43,141 nucleotides of DNA from Gnetum montanum (GCA_015680685.1 MNCI01011535.1:219442-262582), one strand, 5' to 3'; shown: positions 1 to 10,598, counted from the first letter of the stretch. The notes: generated from the letters alone by a model not told the origin. Numbers and translations are program-made.

Positions 1-118
1 GGGGGAGCATCGTTGATGCCCCCCTGCCATCCCAACCTCCCCCAGCCTGAACACTCAATAGCCGCGGACGGTTCTGGGCCTCACCTGGGGGCGCCGATCC
101 CATCGAAATTTGCCCCCC

Positions 119-748
119 ATGCCCAACCCCCCCAGCGCCCCCCCAAATTGGGCGGCAGAATTACAACAGGCTGAACAAGCGGCGGCCGCTGCTGCACGGG
201 AGGCTGAACGGCGGGAATGGGAGGCAAAGTGGACTAAGGCCCTGGCCAAGTCTTGTGCCGAACACGAAGCCCAGCTCCGTGAACGAGAACAAGAGCTGAC
301 CCGACAACACGTGATCATGATGGAGGCCTCTCGAGCCCAACTCATTGATGAGCTCCGGGACCAAGTTAGACAGGAGTTGCGCCAGGAAGAGGCGGCCCGT
401 CAAGCCCAAGAGGTGGCCGCCCGGGAAGAGCAGAAACGCATGCAGGAAGAAGAGGAGCAACAACAAAGGCAGCTTGACCGGGCACACGAGCATAGTGCCT
501 GTCAGTGGCTTAGGGGGGGGCGCTGCCCATACAGCCTCTTGGGCATTAGTTGTGAGAGCCCCTGGGGGGAACTCAGGCGACATATCAAACGCACGTCAGC
601 AAAATTCCATCCGGATGCGGGGGACTCATCAGCTGACCAGAGCAGGAGAGAGGCTGCTATGCAGGGCATCCAACAAGCAGTGAACTTCATGGACACCGAA
701 GAGCACCGCAACACCCTAGACTTGCTACATGAGCTTGAACGGCCTTAG
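119..748 (+). CDS. coiled-coil J-domain (DnaJ-like) protein of J-LINE A
   Basis: The frame is open from 62 to a TAG at 746-748; the first AUG is at 119, giving 209 residues. Residues about 10-120 are a Gln/Glu/Arg/Ala-rich charged helix likely to form a coiled coil. The C-terminal 80 residues look like a J domain: CPYSLLGI opens helix I, a basic helix II (ELRRHIKRTSAKF) leads into HPD at 608-616, and QGIQQAVNFMDTEEHRNTLD matches the helix III/IV pattern of DnaJ proteins. J domains stimulate Hsp70 ATPase through HPD; that is family knowledge, and any role in retrotransposition is inference. The stop falls where copy G reads Arg, so this copy lacks the CxCxxLP tail that is in frame in other copies. 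About 70% identity to G over the last 91 residues by hand alignment. Confidence 0.8.
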   Translation: MPNPPSAPPNWAAELQQAEQAAAAAAREAERREWEAKWTKALAKSCAEHEAQLREREQELTRQHVIMMEASRAQLIDELRDQVRQELRQEEAARQAQEVAAREEQKRMQEEEEQQQRQLDRAHEHSACQWLRGGRCPYSLLGISCESPWGELRRHIKRTSAKFHPDAGDSSADQSRREAAMQGIQQAVNFMDTEEHRNTLDLLHELERP

Positions 749-1025
749 TGTGCCTGCCGCCATCTGCCAACTCGCCCCTAAGGCCCCCCTGCCACCCGTT
801 GTTGGGGGTGCACCCCCCTGTTTATAAAAGGCCCCCCCCCCTGTTTTTGAGTCTTTGAGGTTTTGAGCTCTGAGCTTTTCGCGCTTTGAAATTTGCGGTT
901 AAGAGGGGTACCGAGGCTTCCACCTCCTCCCCTTCCCAGTGGGCCATCCCTGATGTCCCTTTAATTTGTATACTTGTGTACCATAATTTACAGTAATACA
1001 ACCCCGAACATTCTCTCAAAAAAAA
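749..1025 (+). other. 3' UTR and poly(A) end of J-LINE A
   Basis: The bases right after the stop still read as the family tail CACRHLPTRP. They are followed by runs of G and C (C10 near 830-840), an AT-rich stretch and the family terminus. TTTATAAAAGG at about 820-830 resembles a TATA box but sits inside the UTR, and I give it no function. Confidence 0.65.
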
Positions 1026-1875
1026 GATCTTCATCCTTGGGGATGCAAATGTTTCCTTACAATCTATTTCCACCTATTGTCAAAATCTTTTGGCTACTAA
1101 TCTGACCGTACACTTATCTAATTGCCATATTCAATATGATATTGAACACATCTATTTTTGACAATGTCTTTGTTTTGGGATCTTGAAACCAATTCCCAAA
1201 TTTTTTAAATCATTGTATCATATTCTACCAGCATTGCATGCTTCTAGTGTTGTTTTTAGAAGCACGTTATTTACATTTTTGGCACTACTTTATCTAATTA
1301 TTTTGTGCATACACAAATATCCTCCTCAGATGGTCTCCATTGACTCCTCCTCATCTGGGGTTTTGAGGTACCTATGAGATATTTCTCTGTCTACCCCAAC
1401 TTTCTTCTTCCACCACTTGGGCGTTTTTACGATTGATTTTACGTTGTCTTAACATTTATCCCTATCCGTTACACTATGATTTTTCTGCTCTTTTAAATAG
1501 GGTGGTAAATCTATTGGTTTCTCTGTACGTCTTTGGGCTTCATTATAATGATTATTTTCAAGCATGGCGTCACTAGGGTACATTTCAGACTCGGACTCGT
1601 CTTCATTATCCATTGAACAGTCTCTCCATTTCTCTAGAGTTCTAATTATGTTGCTCTTATCACATACAGCGTCTCTTGAAATGAGCAAGTTTGATTCCCA
1701 TCATCCCATGTCCAGTAACGTTTAGCGTGCTCAACATACCAAACTATAATGGCTTCTCTGGGTTTTGCATCACTCTTTTCCAATTAAAAACATGCTAATA
1801 TACTTTATGCTAATATAAAAATTTTAGGCGTCAAGAAAGTTAGCACCCAGAAAATCCAGAATCAGAAGTGCATGA
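1026..1875. other. unassigned, possible degraded coding relic
   Basis: There is no intact gene. Reading minus from about 1690 gives 79 acidic residues without a stop (1449-1688), then further coding-like text with KWWKKK near 1410 and several stops. Reading plus from 1040 also gives protein-like text. I recognise no family on either strand. It may be a transposon relic interrupted by J-LINE A. Confidence 0.3.
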
Positions 1876-4223
1876 GTCTAACTCAATCTTACATTAAGAG
1901 TATAGATCTATAATTAGTTTCATGATTCTAGTCCTAAACTTTAAGATTTTAATGTTAAATGGTTAAAAAGTACCGTGTGGGACCATGTTTTCTTTAGTTT
2001 GATTAAAATATTAATTTTTATGTAACTATGATATAAGTGTGCTTGTTTTGACAGGCTTGACATATGTAAGATGTTGAATATATAAAAAGTTTAATATCAA
2101 TTCCTTGTGCTAGTAACAATATAGGGATTGTGCAAAATAGATAAAAGGTAAAAAAAAATGACTTAAAAAGAAACCATAAGAGAGAAGTCAATATGAAAAA
2201 GTAAATGAGATGTTGATGTGTGCTTAAGGTTACTTTTTGACATGCTTATGATGATATTTGTTATTAATATGCTTATTGTCTAACTTAATAGTAATGGCTG
2301 AAAAAGGACAAAGGACTCATTTAATAAGGTGGCTCTCTTGCGTAGTGTCACTCTCACATGTCCACTCCCTCATGACCTTGTTTGTCTAAGCCAAGTAGTC
2401 ATCAAATCATACATAAAAAGAAAGATACTTTTAGAGAATAAGTACCCTAGTCTTTGCTCATTGTGTAAACTTTTGTGTACTTTGGCCAAGCCTTAGAGTC
2501 TCCTTAATCTTATAAATAGAGGAAGGATTTGCTCTTATTTTTACCTTTTGCCAAGTGAGGGGATACTATGCTAGTTTGAGAGGTGAGGAAGTGGAAGAAA
2601 GGAGCAGCATGAGGCTCTTCCTTGCTTATTCTAGATTGTCTTTTGAGGCATAATTTAAGGTTGCTCTTGTGTGGTGAGGGAGCTTCTGCTGGCTACTCGT
2701 GGGGCTGTTTTGGATGTTGTTCACACTGATTTGGGGGACTTTGGTGGCTGATTTTTGGTGCTGCTCTAACTTGATGTTTTTAAGGCCGCTAGTTGAACAT
2801 CATTCCAAACCTGAAGTGTGTTTTTCTTCTCCAAGTTGATTCAACCTAATCGTAGAGGTGTGTACTCCAAACCTTTGTTGCATCTTAAATTACTGATGGG
2901 TGTTTGTTATTTTGGCTTGAACAAGTTGAGGGTTATTTCAAAGGGCATGTAAGATTTCTTGTGAATTAAGAGTTGTGCATGGGATCTTTCATGAGTCACG
3001 TATTTGATTCGTGGGCATAAAAGTATTGGGATTTTTTCTAAAGGGGGAGGGATCATATGCACTTGGTTATGGTCATAATTAATGAATACCCCCATCATTC
3101 TATCTAGGGTTAGTGATCTCTTGTGTGGGTTACAAGGGCTTTAGATTTTGGAGCTGCTTGATGGTATTAGCCACCACCATTTTATCCAACCCAATGTTCT
3201 TCTGCAGACTACAACATTGATGTAGGGTTGGAGGTACTTAATGTGCGATAACTTGATGGCCAAACGATCCATTTGAGTACTCAAAAATATAAAGAATATG
3301 CATATCGATGTTGGTTGTCTCTTTTGCATGTTGGAAAGTGAAGCGTAGATTATTTGGTGAACATTTTTCTCTTGGCTAGCTTAGGGGTCTTGGGAAGAGA
3401 GTTGTCAAGTCCTAATTCATTATTAAATGGTCTTTGTTTAAGCCTACATCTTTCTCATTGTGAAAACATGAGAGGCTAGAAATTAAATTATGAAGTCTGG
3501 AATAGTCTAACACTACGTTAATACATCATGGTAGTCAAGCTTAATTTGGAAGAAGCATGTCACTTTGCTAATTTTATTCATGTTTATGTTCTTATTTGGT
3601 ATAATGAGTACATGAGATTTACTTCTCTATTTTCCCCCTTTGATTATGATGGTTTTCATAACTCTGGTTTCCTATTTTCTATATTTTATTCTCTTATCAA
3701 CAAATGCCTTGGATATGTTCTTTATTTTGGGAATAAAAAAAATCATTAGGGTCTGTTTGTGATCGTTTATGTATATTTAAAAAACAAAAAAACAAAATGG
3801 CACTGGTCTTTCTATTGTTATTGCTGTTATGTACTTTGTTCAGATCTCTTATCAGTAGAGAACTTGAGGAGGTCAGAGCATAGCTTTATGACTTCATTGT
3901 TAAGCCACATAACAGACAACAGCACATACCAAACGCAAGGTTAACCCTTAGCATTAAATCCAGCTGTCATCTTTATTCAAGCCTAGATTTTCTTTCAGAT
4001 TACAGTATGATTTTACTCGTAATTTATTGTTGTTATTTATGTCCTCATGTGTCTGCCATCAGATTTGAAAAGAAAAAGCAAAAAAAAAAAAAAAAAAAAC
4101 CATAAACCTCNCCTCAATGCTTTTGAATGGAGGAAAACATTCGTCCATTTCCATCCCTTCACAAGCTTATGTTGACATTTAGCCATGATCAATGGTATTG
4201 AGAAAGAAAATAACCTTTTCTTG
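1876..4223 (+). repeat. repeat X copy 1, first block
   Basis: From about 1876 (CTAACTCAATC, then AGTATAGATCTATAATTAG) this aligns by eye with 15205 onward and 40365 onward, in the same order and orientation for more than 1.5 kb. Shared blocks include ATTTTAATGTTAAA, GGACAAAGGACTCATTTAAT, the TATA/leader block near 2511, ACTATGCTAGTT and GTTTAAGCCTACAT near 3440. No coding capacity is seen. A TATA box inside a long noncoding block fits a long LTR or a LARD-type derivative. A poly(A) run and one N occur at about 4081-4111. Confidence 0.6.
2511..2518 (+). promoter_or_regulatory. TATA box in repeat X copy 1
   Basis: TATAAATA, followed by a leader conserved among X copies (TTTGCTCT, then CCTTTTGCCAA). 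Copy 2 has the same box at 21053-21060. Copy 3 has TAAAAATA near 40948, a damaged form. The conserved spacing suggests the element's own pol II start, as in LTRs. Confidence 0.45.
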
Positions 4224-4720
4224 GATCATCATCATCATCCTAGCCTTGTCCTAACAAAATAGGGTCGGCTACAAGAGTTCTTTTTTATCCTTTCACCTCC
4301 ATGAAAAGATAGATCTTTGTTTATTTGCAGGTTTTTTAAATCATCTTCAATCATTTTTTGCTGTATCTTCTTTGGTCTTCCTTCTCATGGCTTTTCTGGA
4401 ACAATCATGTAGCAACATTTGTTTATAGGCTCATTGTCTACTCTTCTTTGCATATGTCCAAACCATTAAAGCTGTCATTCTTGTAGCTTATCTGAAATAC
4501 CACTCCAACTCTTCCTCTGATGTCTATATTTTTATTTTATCATTCAATATCCATCAAAACATTCACATTTCTACCACAATGATTTGTTGTTCATGCCTCT
4601 TTTGTATTGCCCAACATTCAACACCATATAAGATAGTAGACTTGATTGTTGTCCTATACAATTTCTCCATCAATTTTATTAGTATTCTTTTATCAATACA
4701 AGCAAATTTGGAATCTTGTT
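4224..4720 (-). mobile_element. RTE-type LINE, 3' end relic
   Basis: On the minus strand this reads as the C-terminal end of plant RTE polyproteins ([20 protein letters not shown], then the RxxWxGHVxR-type region in broken frames). It closes with GTAGCCGACCCTATTTTGTT, AGGACAAGGCTAGG and an (ATG)n tail at 4225-4239. That terminus with a short microsatellite tail is typical of plant RTE elements. It is broken by frameshifts and stops. Confidence 0.7.
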
Positions 4721-5252
4721 TATTGATGTTTTCTCATACAAATCTTTTGTCTCCAAGTAATGGAAGTCCTATAACTAAACCAACACAAGATATGATCTTT
4801 GAACTTTATATATCAACAACTAAGAAGCCCCGAAATAACCCTTTCTTTGATGCAGCTGAAAAATGGAGGTGTGTTGCAACCCTCTTATATGTAAACTTTA
4901 ATTATAAAAGAAAAAAAGTGGCAATCAGAAGGAATCATTTACTTCTGCTTCTCTTTAGCTTCATGCTCCTAATGATTAATGAGACTCATAGGAACACTTG
5001 ATCACCATGATAAGCCTCCATTGCTTCAAGTATTAGTTAGCTTCTTTAGTGACATTTGAAACTTACTTCAGTTACAGAGTTGGTTTCATCCTATTGTAAA
5101 TTGTGGATAGTTGTATTATAAAATATTGAAAGTCTCTTTGAAGTACTTTTCTTTAGTGTTAATCACATGCACAGTAAATTTTGCCATCCATTTATTATTG
5201 TTTTTATTTGGGCAAAGAAAAGAAAGAAAATATGTGTGTGATCATGTATGTT
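4721..5252 (+). repeat. repeat X copy 1, middle block
   Basis: No gene. The last 50 bases (GCAAAGAAAAGAAAGAAAAT, then GTGTGATCATGTAT) match repeat X copy 2 at 23125-23170. The match is weaker upstream, so part of this block could be unrelated sequence. Confidence 0.4.
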
Positions 5253-5745
5253 GACTTCATCATCATTATCATACGAGCCTTGTCCCAAGAAATTGGGGTC
5301 AGCTACATGACTTCTCTTTTGTCATTCACCTCTATAAAATGCCAAGTCTTTATTTATTTGCAATTTCTTTAGATCATCTTCAATCATTTTTTTCTCATAT
5401 ATTTTTTTATCTTCCTTTCAATGGCTTTTCTGGAACAATGTTGTAGACACCTTTTTAAATAGGCTCATTATTTTATCTTCCTTGCACATGCCAAATCACC
5501 TAAAATGCCATTCTTGTAGTATATCTAAAATAAAAGTCAATCCAAACCTTTCTTTATTATTTGTATTGTGCAACTTATCTCTTCGTGTGACATTCAACAT
5601 CCATATAAGTATTTGCATTTTTGCCACACTCATTTATTATTCATGCCTCTTTTGTACTACCCAACATTCAACACCATATAATATAGCAAATCTAATTACT
5701 ATTTATAAAATTTCCATTTAGTTTTATTGGGATTCTTTTATTGCA
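5253..5745 (-). mobile_element. RTE-type LINE relic 2, C-terminal block and 3' end
   Basis: This is a second minus-strand copy of the RTE 3' end, with CTGACCCCAATTTCTTGGGA and a short ATG-type tail near 5255-5275. The ORF remnant carries [15 protein letters not shown]. It probably belongs to the same insertion as 6190-6545 and 8020-8690, because the three blocks are in correct N-to-C order on the minus strand. Confidence 0.65.
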
Positions 5746-6189
5746 TAAAACACATGGCTACTATAGTTTTCTGTTATTGCAATTTATCTATTTTATGATT
5801 ACTATGTTTTCTTATAATCATACACTTTGAATGACTAATTATGGTTTGGTTGTGCATAACTTAAGACTAAGAAGGTGAATTGGTTGAGTTAATGTGCTTA
5901 TACCTAATCTAGAAGGCTAGCAACATGATTCCAAGTTTAATTGTTTAGACATTTGTATTGAACCATAGATGCATATTGTCTATTGAGAGAGGTCAATAAT
6001 CATATTGACATTCTCTTCTTGCTAGATCCTTGAGCTAGTATGTACATTGTATATTTTACTTCTTTTTTTCTGTTAAAATAATTATTGTCAACACTTGTCT
6101 ATTGTTTTATTAAAAAAAATCATCTGTGCATTTTTTAGCCAGCATTTTTTGGGGCTTTGGGTGTTAGCTCTTGCTCCCTCCAAATGGGT
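5746..6189. other. AT-rich spacer inside RTE relic 2
   Basis: No gene is visible. At 6140-6185 lies a motif of about 50 bp (GTGTTAGCTCTTGCTCCCTC, AAATGGGTGTTAT) that recurs at 31420-31455. On the minus strand it ends in CCCCAAAAAA, like a short 5'-truncated retroelement tail. Confidence 0.3.
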
Positions 6190-6545
6190 GTTATAAGTAG
6201 CTCATCCATATATGTCTTGAATCACTTTATTAATATATTTATCAAGGATGTTTTCCCTCCACAATGCCCACCAAATAATATCTCTAGGAACTCTATCATA
6301 TGTTTTTTCCAAGTCAATAAAGATCATATGTAGATTTTCTCTATGTTTTCTAAATTTCTCCATTAATTATCCTATCGAGAAAATAGCCTCTATTGTAGAT
6401 TTTCCTATCATAGATCAAAATTGATTTTCTGGTACTATTGATTCATGTTTTAGATGCCACTCTATGACTCTCTCCCAAACCTTCTCAGTATGGCTCATTA
6501 GCTTGATCCCTTTATAGTTTGCACAAATTTCACCATAGATTAAAA
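6190..6545 (-). pseudogene. RTE reverse transcriptase, N-terminal half
   Basis: The minus strand reads NYKGIKLMSHTEKVWERVIE, then ENQF, then a run matching the plant RTE RT signature HMIFIDLEKTYDRVPRDIIW. These are RT motifs 1 to 3/A, with the Asp of FIDLEKTYD present. A stop interrupts the frame, and the RT part containing the second catalytic Asp pair is missing, so it is inactive. The linker upstream of this domain is at 8020-8690, separated by inserted DNA that includes a SINE. Confidence 0.75.
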
Positions 6546-6765
6546 TATAGGTGATTTTTTTTGGCAAATATTAAAAACTCAACATTAAGTATTTTAGCAA
6601 TGTCACCATAACAAGACAACATTTTTATAATAAAGGTGATTTTTTAATTTGTTTTCTTGGCAATGTCTTAAGAAAAAATGGAATAATCATGCACAATATT
6701 TCCAATGTTTTAAAATTTTAAGCAAAGATTAAAATACTTTGTTTAAACTTTAAACAATAGCACTC

Positions 6766-6846
6766 CAACAAATAGCAAAATCTATGATCATCACCCAGAG
6801 CCATAGTGCTCATCAACAGAACAACTCCAACAAATAGCAAAATCTA
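6766..6846. repeat. duplicated SINE end plus target-site copy
   Basis: CAACAAATAGCAAAATCTA occurs at 6766-6784, 6828-6846 and 7077-7095. The first two are each followed by TGATCATCACC and AGAGCCATAGTGCTCAT. This fits a local tandem duplication of the SINE tail with its target site. Confidence 0.6.
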
Positions 6847-7076
6847 TGATCATCACCTAGAGCCATAGTGCTCATTTCGCGAAGCCGGGTCCAAAAGGGC
6901 TAGCAAACAAGGGAAAGCCTAACCTCTTCAAGTAGTGCTCATCTCGCTAAGTAGGGTCCAGAAGGGCTGTTAGATGAGGGAAAGCCTAAACTTTTCAAGT
7001 AGCTACGCCAAGGCTTGAACCCAAGTCTTCTACTTGAGAAACAAGCACGTTACCATCACTCCAAATGATGGTCCCT
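6847..7076 (-). mobile_element. tRNA-derived SINE
   Basis: Read on minus, the head contains an A-box-like ATGGTAACGTGCTTG and a perfect pol III B box GGTTCAAGCC about 30 bases later (near 7010-7050). An unrelated body follows (TTAGGCTTTCCCTCATC, TTTTGGACCCGGCTTCGCGA). The direct repeat CAACAAATAGCAAAATCTA (6828-6846 and 7077-7095) is a 19-bp target-site duplication. The body contains two similar modules of about 65 bp. Confidence 0.65.
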
Positions 7077-7095
7077 CAACAAATAGCAAAATCTA

Positions 7096-7145
7096 CCGGT
7101 AGAGACAAGAGAAAAATAAACCGGTAGAGACAAGAGAAAAATAAA
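7096..7145. repeat. tandem repeat, two 25-bp units
   Basis: CCGGTAGAGACAAGAGAAAA plus ATAAA is repeated twice head to tail, directly beside the SINE target site. Confidence 0.8.
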
Positions 7146-8019
7146 AGTACTAAAAAAAAGTTGGACAAAGAACATAGGAAAACAACAGGAATAAGAAGAT
7201 TACATTGCTATCGCACAATGTAGCAGCTTGAGTTTTCAATAAAGATGCCTTATGAAATTTTTGTAGGTTTTGTAACAGTTTTTAATAAGCTATTATTGAC
7301 TTTGCTTTCAATTTTTAAAGTTCTTTACAACTTGTTTGGGTCTTTAAATTAAATATGTGTTTTATGTATTTGAACTATTTTGATTGTTTTGACAGATTTT
7401 CGTTCAGTGTTCAACAATATAGTTTATATAGATTGGACATTATTCACAATTCAAACGTATACCCGACAATATTAATACTGGATTCACAGTTCAAAGTTTT
7501 AAATGCAGACCAGACAATATTAATAGTTTAAATGTCCTAGTAACATGGAAAATCACATAAATCTACAGAGTCTTTTTGTAATATTTGTAATCTACATACT
7601 TTTTAATAACTAAACCAACTTCATGAACCTTATGTACAATAGTATTTTTTAATTTTATAGGATTCTCTTGCAGCATGATTTTGATTTTTCTATGCATCTT
7701 TTAACACTAAGTATTGCATTTAATAAGGGTCAAGAATTTATGTAGTTAAATGCTACTATTACTGTGATCCTATGGCTTATTTGATTTAAATAAGCAAATC
7801 AATTTAGAAATAAATATTTATGAAACTGAATAATATTTTTATTACAAATTCTTTTTTTAACTTTTTTTAAAACACGTGAAAAGCTCTTTTACATTTCTAA
7901 ATGAAATTGATAATGAACATAGGAAGATTTTCCAAGTCCTTCATCCCAACTTTTTTTCAACTTTTTCCCATATTTTTCATTTCTAAAGCCAGTAAGACAT
8001 TTTACTAGGACACCTAAAA
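7146..8019. other. AT-rich noncoding sequence
   Basis: I see no gene, RNA or repeat boundary. Positions 7400-7530 contain a short imperfect internal repeat (CAGTTCAAAG, GACAATATTAATA). The stretch interrupts RTE relic 2. Confidence 0.4.
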
Positions 8020-8690
8020 AATCATATCCCCCCTTTTTATCACTGTTTTGCAAATCTCCTTTATTATTGACAATGGAACAGCAATGTTTTTTCTTTAATT
8101 TTTAGGTATTTCTCTATCCTTCAAATTTTTGTTAAATAATCATGTGAACTATGAAACTCCAGTATCTTCCAATGCTTTCCAAGTTTCTATAGAAATGTTA
8201 CCTAGTCTAGTAGCTTTTCCATTTTTCATATTAAGCAAAGTTATCTTCACCTCAAAGAAGGAAAATTCATTAATCAAACCAAAATTTGGTTCTTCTTTTT
8301 GGATATCTTCTCTTGGAAATTCTTTATTTAATAATTTTTGAAGATAATTTTTCACCTATCCAAAATTTCATTGTCTTTTACCAAAATTTTTTGTTTCTGA
8401 TTTATCATATAGATTTTTCTCCTTTCTTTATTCCTAGTTTCTCAAAGAAATCATCCAAGACCTTATGTTTGGCTTTGGCTATTGCTACTTTTGCCTCCTT
8501 TTTTTGTCAATTTGTACTTAGTTTTTTCTTTGCTACTATGTTGTGCTTCATCACTCTACTGCCATATATCCTTTGGGATGTATTTTTTTTGCCTTTTGTT
8601 TCACCCAATATGTCCTTTTCAATTTCAAACTGTAGCTTTCCATTTGGCCCCAAATTAAATTTGTAAAACAATTCTAATTCCAGTTCCAAG
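8020..8690 (-). pseudogene. RTE polyprotein, endonuclease-RT linker
   Basis: On minus it reads EAKVAIAKAKHKVLDDFFEK, then GIKKGEKSI, then NYLQKLLNKEF, then EVKITLLNMKNGKAT, then ETWKALEDTGVS. This follows the plant RTE order (AKxAxxxAR, YxxLGTKEGEK, YFxxLFN, EVKxALKxMKxGKAxGPDxIPxE) but with substitutions and stops. It precedes the RT block at 6190-6545. The endonuclease proper is not present. Confidence 0.65.
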
Positions 8691-9190
8691 TGTCTTCTTT
8701 AAGCAATTATTCTTTAAATAAAATGATATTGTATTTCTTTAAATTCTACCATTTTATGCATTCAGTTCCTTTTCTCATGCTACCTTTCAAGCTCTATATA
8801 ACTAAATCCATGACCATTAACTGATATTGAGTTGTGAGGTTCTCTCCAAGTATGACTTTGCAATCTTGGCAAATGGCTCAATCTCTTTTGTGCAGAAAGA
8901 AATAGTCCACTTATGATTATAAATCCTTTGGGCCCTAGGATAAGCATTTTACCTAAATTCACAGTTAATAATTAGGTGATTGACTCATCTGGTTGGTATG
9001 CTTTGTACAAAGCATGTAGCATTACTAGGGAGTTACATTATTCTTTTTATATCCACCCTACACCAATCCTAACCGTACATATGCTTAGTTAGGCTTAATA
9101 TCCTGAACTATTGGACACAAGATGGTAGAGTTGCTTACTTAGGCTTAATATCCTAACCATACATATGCTTACATAAGCATCATTTGTAGG
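8691..9190 (+). repeat. repeat X copy 1, last block
   Basis: Positions 8915-9185 align with 23200-23545 in copy 2: GCCCTAGGATAAGCA, TAATTAGGTG, GCTTAATATC and CATTTGTA appear in the same order. The Y-rich piece 8691-8910 is unassigned. Confidence 0.5.
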
Positions 9191-9360
9191 CTGTCATAGA
9201 ACAATGCTTAAGGCAAGAGGCAACTATTTTTGAGAATCAATTTGGTTTCATGCATAAAACATCATCCATTTGCAAAAGATTTTAATATAAGAGAAGGAAT
9301 TTGCAAAAGATTTTCATTAACTTGGAGAGAGCTTATGATAGAGTTTCCAAAATATTAATT

Positions 9361-9604
9361 GGTAGGCATTTTTTTGGGGGGAAAAGGTAAAATTCAACAT
9401 ATGTACATAAACCAAGATCCAAAAACCAAGGAGAGGTCTCCCCTTGGAAGGAGGCTCCCCAACCAACAACAACATAAGGCATTTTCAGTGATCCCCAACC
9501 CTCACACTCCCCAAACCAACACAACAAATGAAACCCAGGGTAAGTACCCACACATAAGCTAGGTCAACCCACCCCCTAACCTAGATAGATAAAACCAGCC
9601 ACAT
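9361..9604 (-). mobile_element. possible truncated LINE 3' end
   Basis: This block interrupts the RTE reading between YDRVSKILI and YIKDI. On minus it ends TTTTCCCCCCAAAAAAA, resembling a LINE tail with a G/C-rich 3' UTR. No clear target-site duplication is seen. Confidence 0.4.
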
Positions 9605-9804
9605 ATTTTTATTAGATACATAAAGGATATTCAAGATATATGATGGAGTAACAACTCAAGTTTACTTTATGTGGAGAGACTTCAAACTTTCCTATGAAAG
9701 TCAGGTTACACCAAGTATTTGCTCTAAGACCTTATTTGTTTGCCATTATTATGGATGAGCTAAACAAAGATATTTAAGATATATCTAGGTGTATATTCTT
9801 TGCT

Positions 9805-9822
9805 AATGATATTGTTTTGGTG
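9805..9822 (+). repeat. target-site duplication, left, J-LINE B
   Basis: AATGATATTGTTTTGGTG, identical to 10599-10616. The RTE frame NDIVLV is duplicated by it. Confidence 0.9.
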
Positions 9823-10250
9823 CCTAGCTAAGGCTAGGGCCAGGGAGGCTCTGGAAGCAGAGCTAAGGGAGAGCCTGAAGGTACAGCTCCAAGAAGAAGC
9901 GTGCCTCCAGGAAATCAAGGAGAAGGAGTAGGAGAGGAAGGCACAGGAGCAGGAGAAGACCACCCAGATTCAATAGCAACTGGACCATGCCCATGAGCTA
10001 AGAGCTAGGTCTTGGCTATGGTAGGGCTATTGCTTGTCTTTCATCATGGAGATAAGGCAAAACACTTCGTGGCATGTGCTACGAAGGCATATCTAACACA
10101 GGGACCATGAGTTGCATTTGGACATGCAGGGTACTCTGGAGGAGTGTGCAGGGAAGGAGGAGGCTTTCAAAAAATTTTAGGAAGTGGCGACTTTCATGGA
10201 CTTGGAGAGACACCGTGCAATGCTCAACATAGTCCACTCTTAGAAGACGA
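9823..10250 (+). pseudogene. decayed coiled-coil J-domain ORF of J-LINE B
   Basis: Conceptual reading gives AREALEAELRESLKVQLQEE, then LDHAHELRARSWLW, then WHVLRRHI, then HLD at 10115-10123, then FKKF, a TAG, EVATFMDLERHRAMLNIVH. It aligns along its length with copies A and G. Stops replace several Gln codons, and HPD has become HLD, which would abolish Hsp70 stimulation. After the domain, CACTHLL keeps a trace of the family's CxC tail. Confidence 0.75.
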
Positions 10251-10598
10251 CCTTATGTGCTTGTACACATCTTTTGGTCTATTTATAGGATGTGGTGGGT
10301 GAAGGTGGTTTCTTGTTCCACTCACAAGTTGCTTGCTCTTGTTTGGGAGGACGAGGTTTGGATGTTCATTTCATTGTTGTTATTTTTGTTCATTACTTGA
10401 CCTGACACCCCAAGTTTTTCGAGGGGAGCTTACACTATCATGGGTGATGGTTTGTGGGGGCGAGGACACTTACCCCAAATTTTTGGATTTTGAGGGTGGG
10501 GGTGGGTGGGTTTCTTATACCCCATGGGGGTGTGATGTATATACCGAACTACATATGTTTCTTGCAAATTTAATGACCCAAACTTTTTCCCCAAAAAA
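9823..10598 (+). mobile_element. J-LINE copy B, 5'-truncated
   Basis: A 776-bp insertion with an 18-bp direct repeat on both sides. It begins inside the coiled-coil segment and ends CCCAAACTTTTTCCCC with poly(A). The 3' UTR near 10450-10530 is G-rich (GAGGGTGGGGGTGGGTGGG). The structure is what target-primed reverse transcription with 5' truncation produces. Confidence 0.85.

Larger units (their letters stand above)
1..1025 (+). mobile_element. J-LINE copy A, 3' part
   Basis: This is the 3' end of a LINE of the J-LINE family. It holds an open J-domain ORF, a G/C-rich 3' UTR and a terminal CCCGAACATTCTCTC followed by eight A (1018-1025). The same terminus, in variant form, closes copies D, E and G. 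The 5' part lies outside the window, so neither truncation nor a target-site duplication can be judged. GC content is high, as in the young copies G and I and unlike the decayed copies B, C, D and H. Confidence 0.8.

Noticed and set aside
119-748. J ORF as a retrocopy of a host DnaJ gene
   Set aside because: It recurs at the same place in several LINE copies and shares the LINE 3' terminus. A processed host gene would not be followed by that UTR in every copy.
6980-7070. Functional tRNA gene on minus
   Set aside because: B box is good but the acceptor and anticodon stems do not pair, and a non-tRNA body follows with target repeats, as in a SINE.
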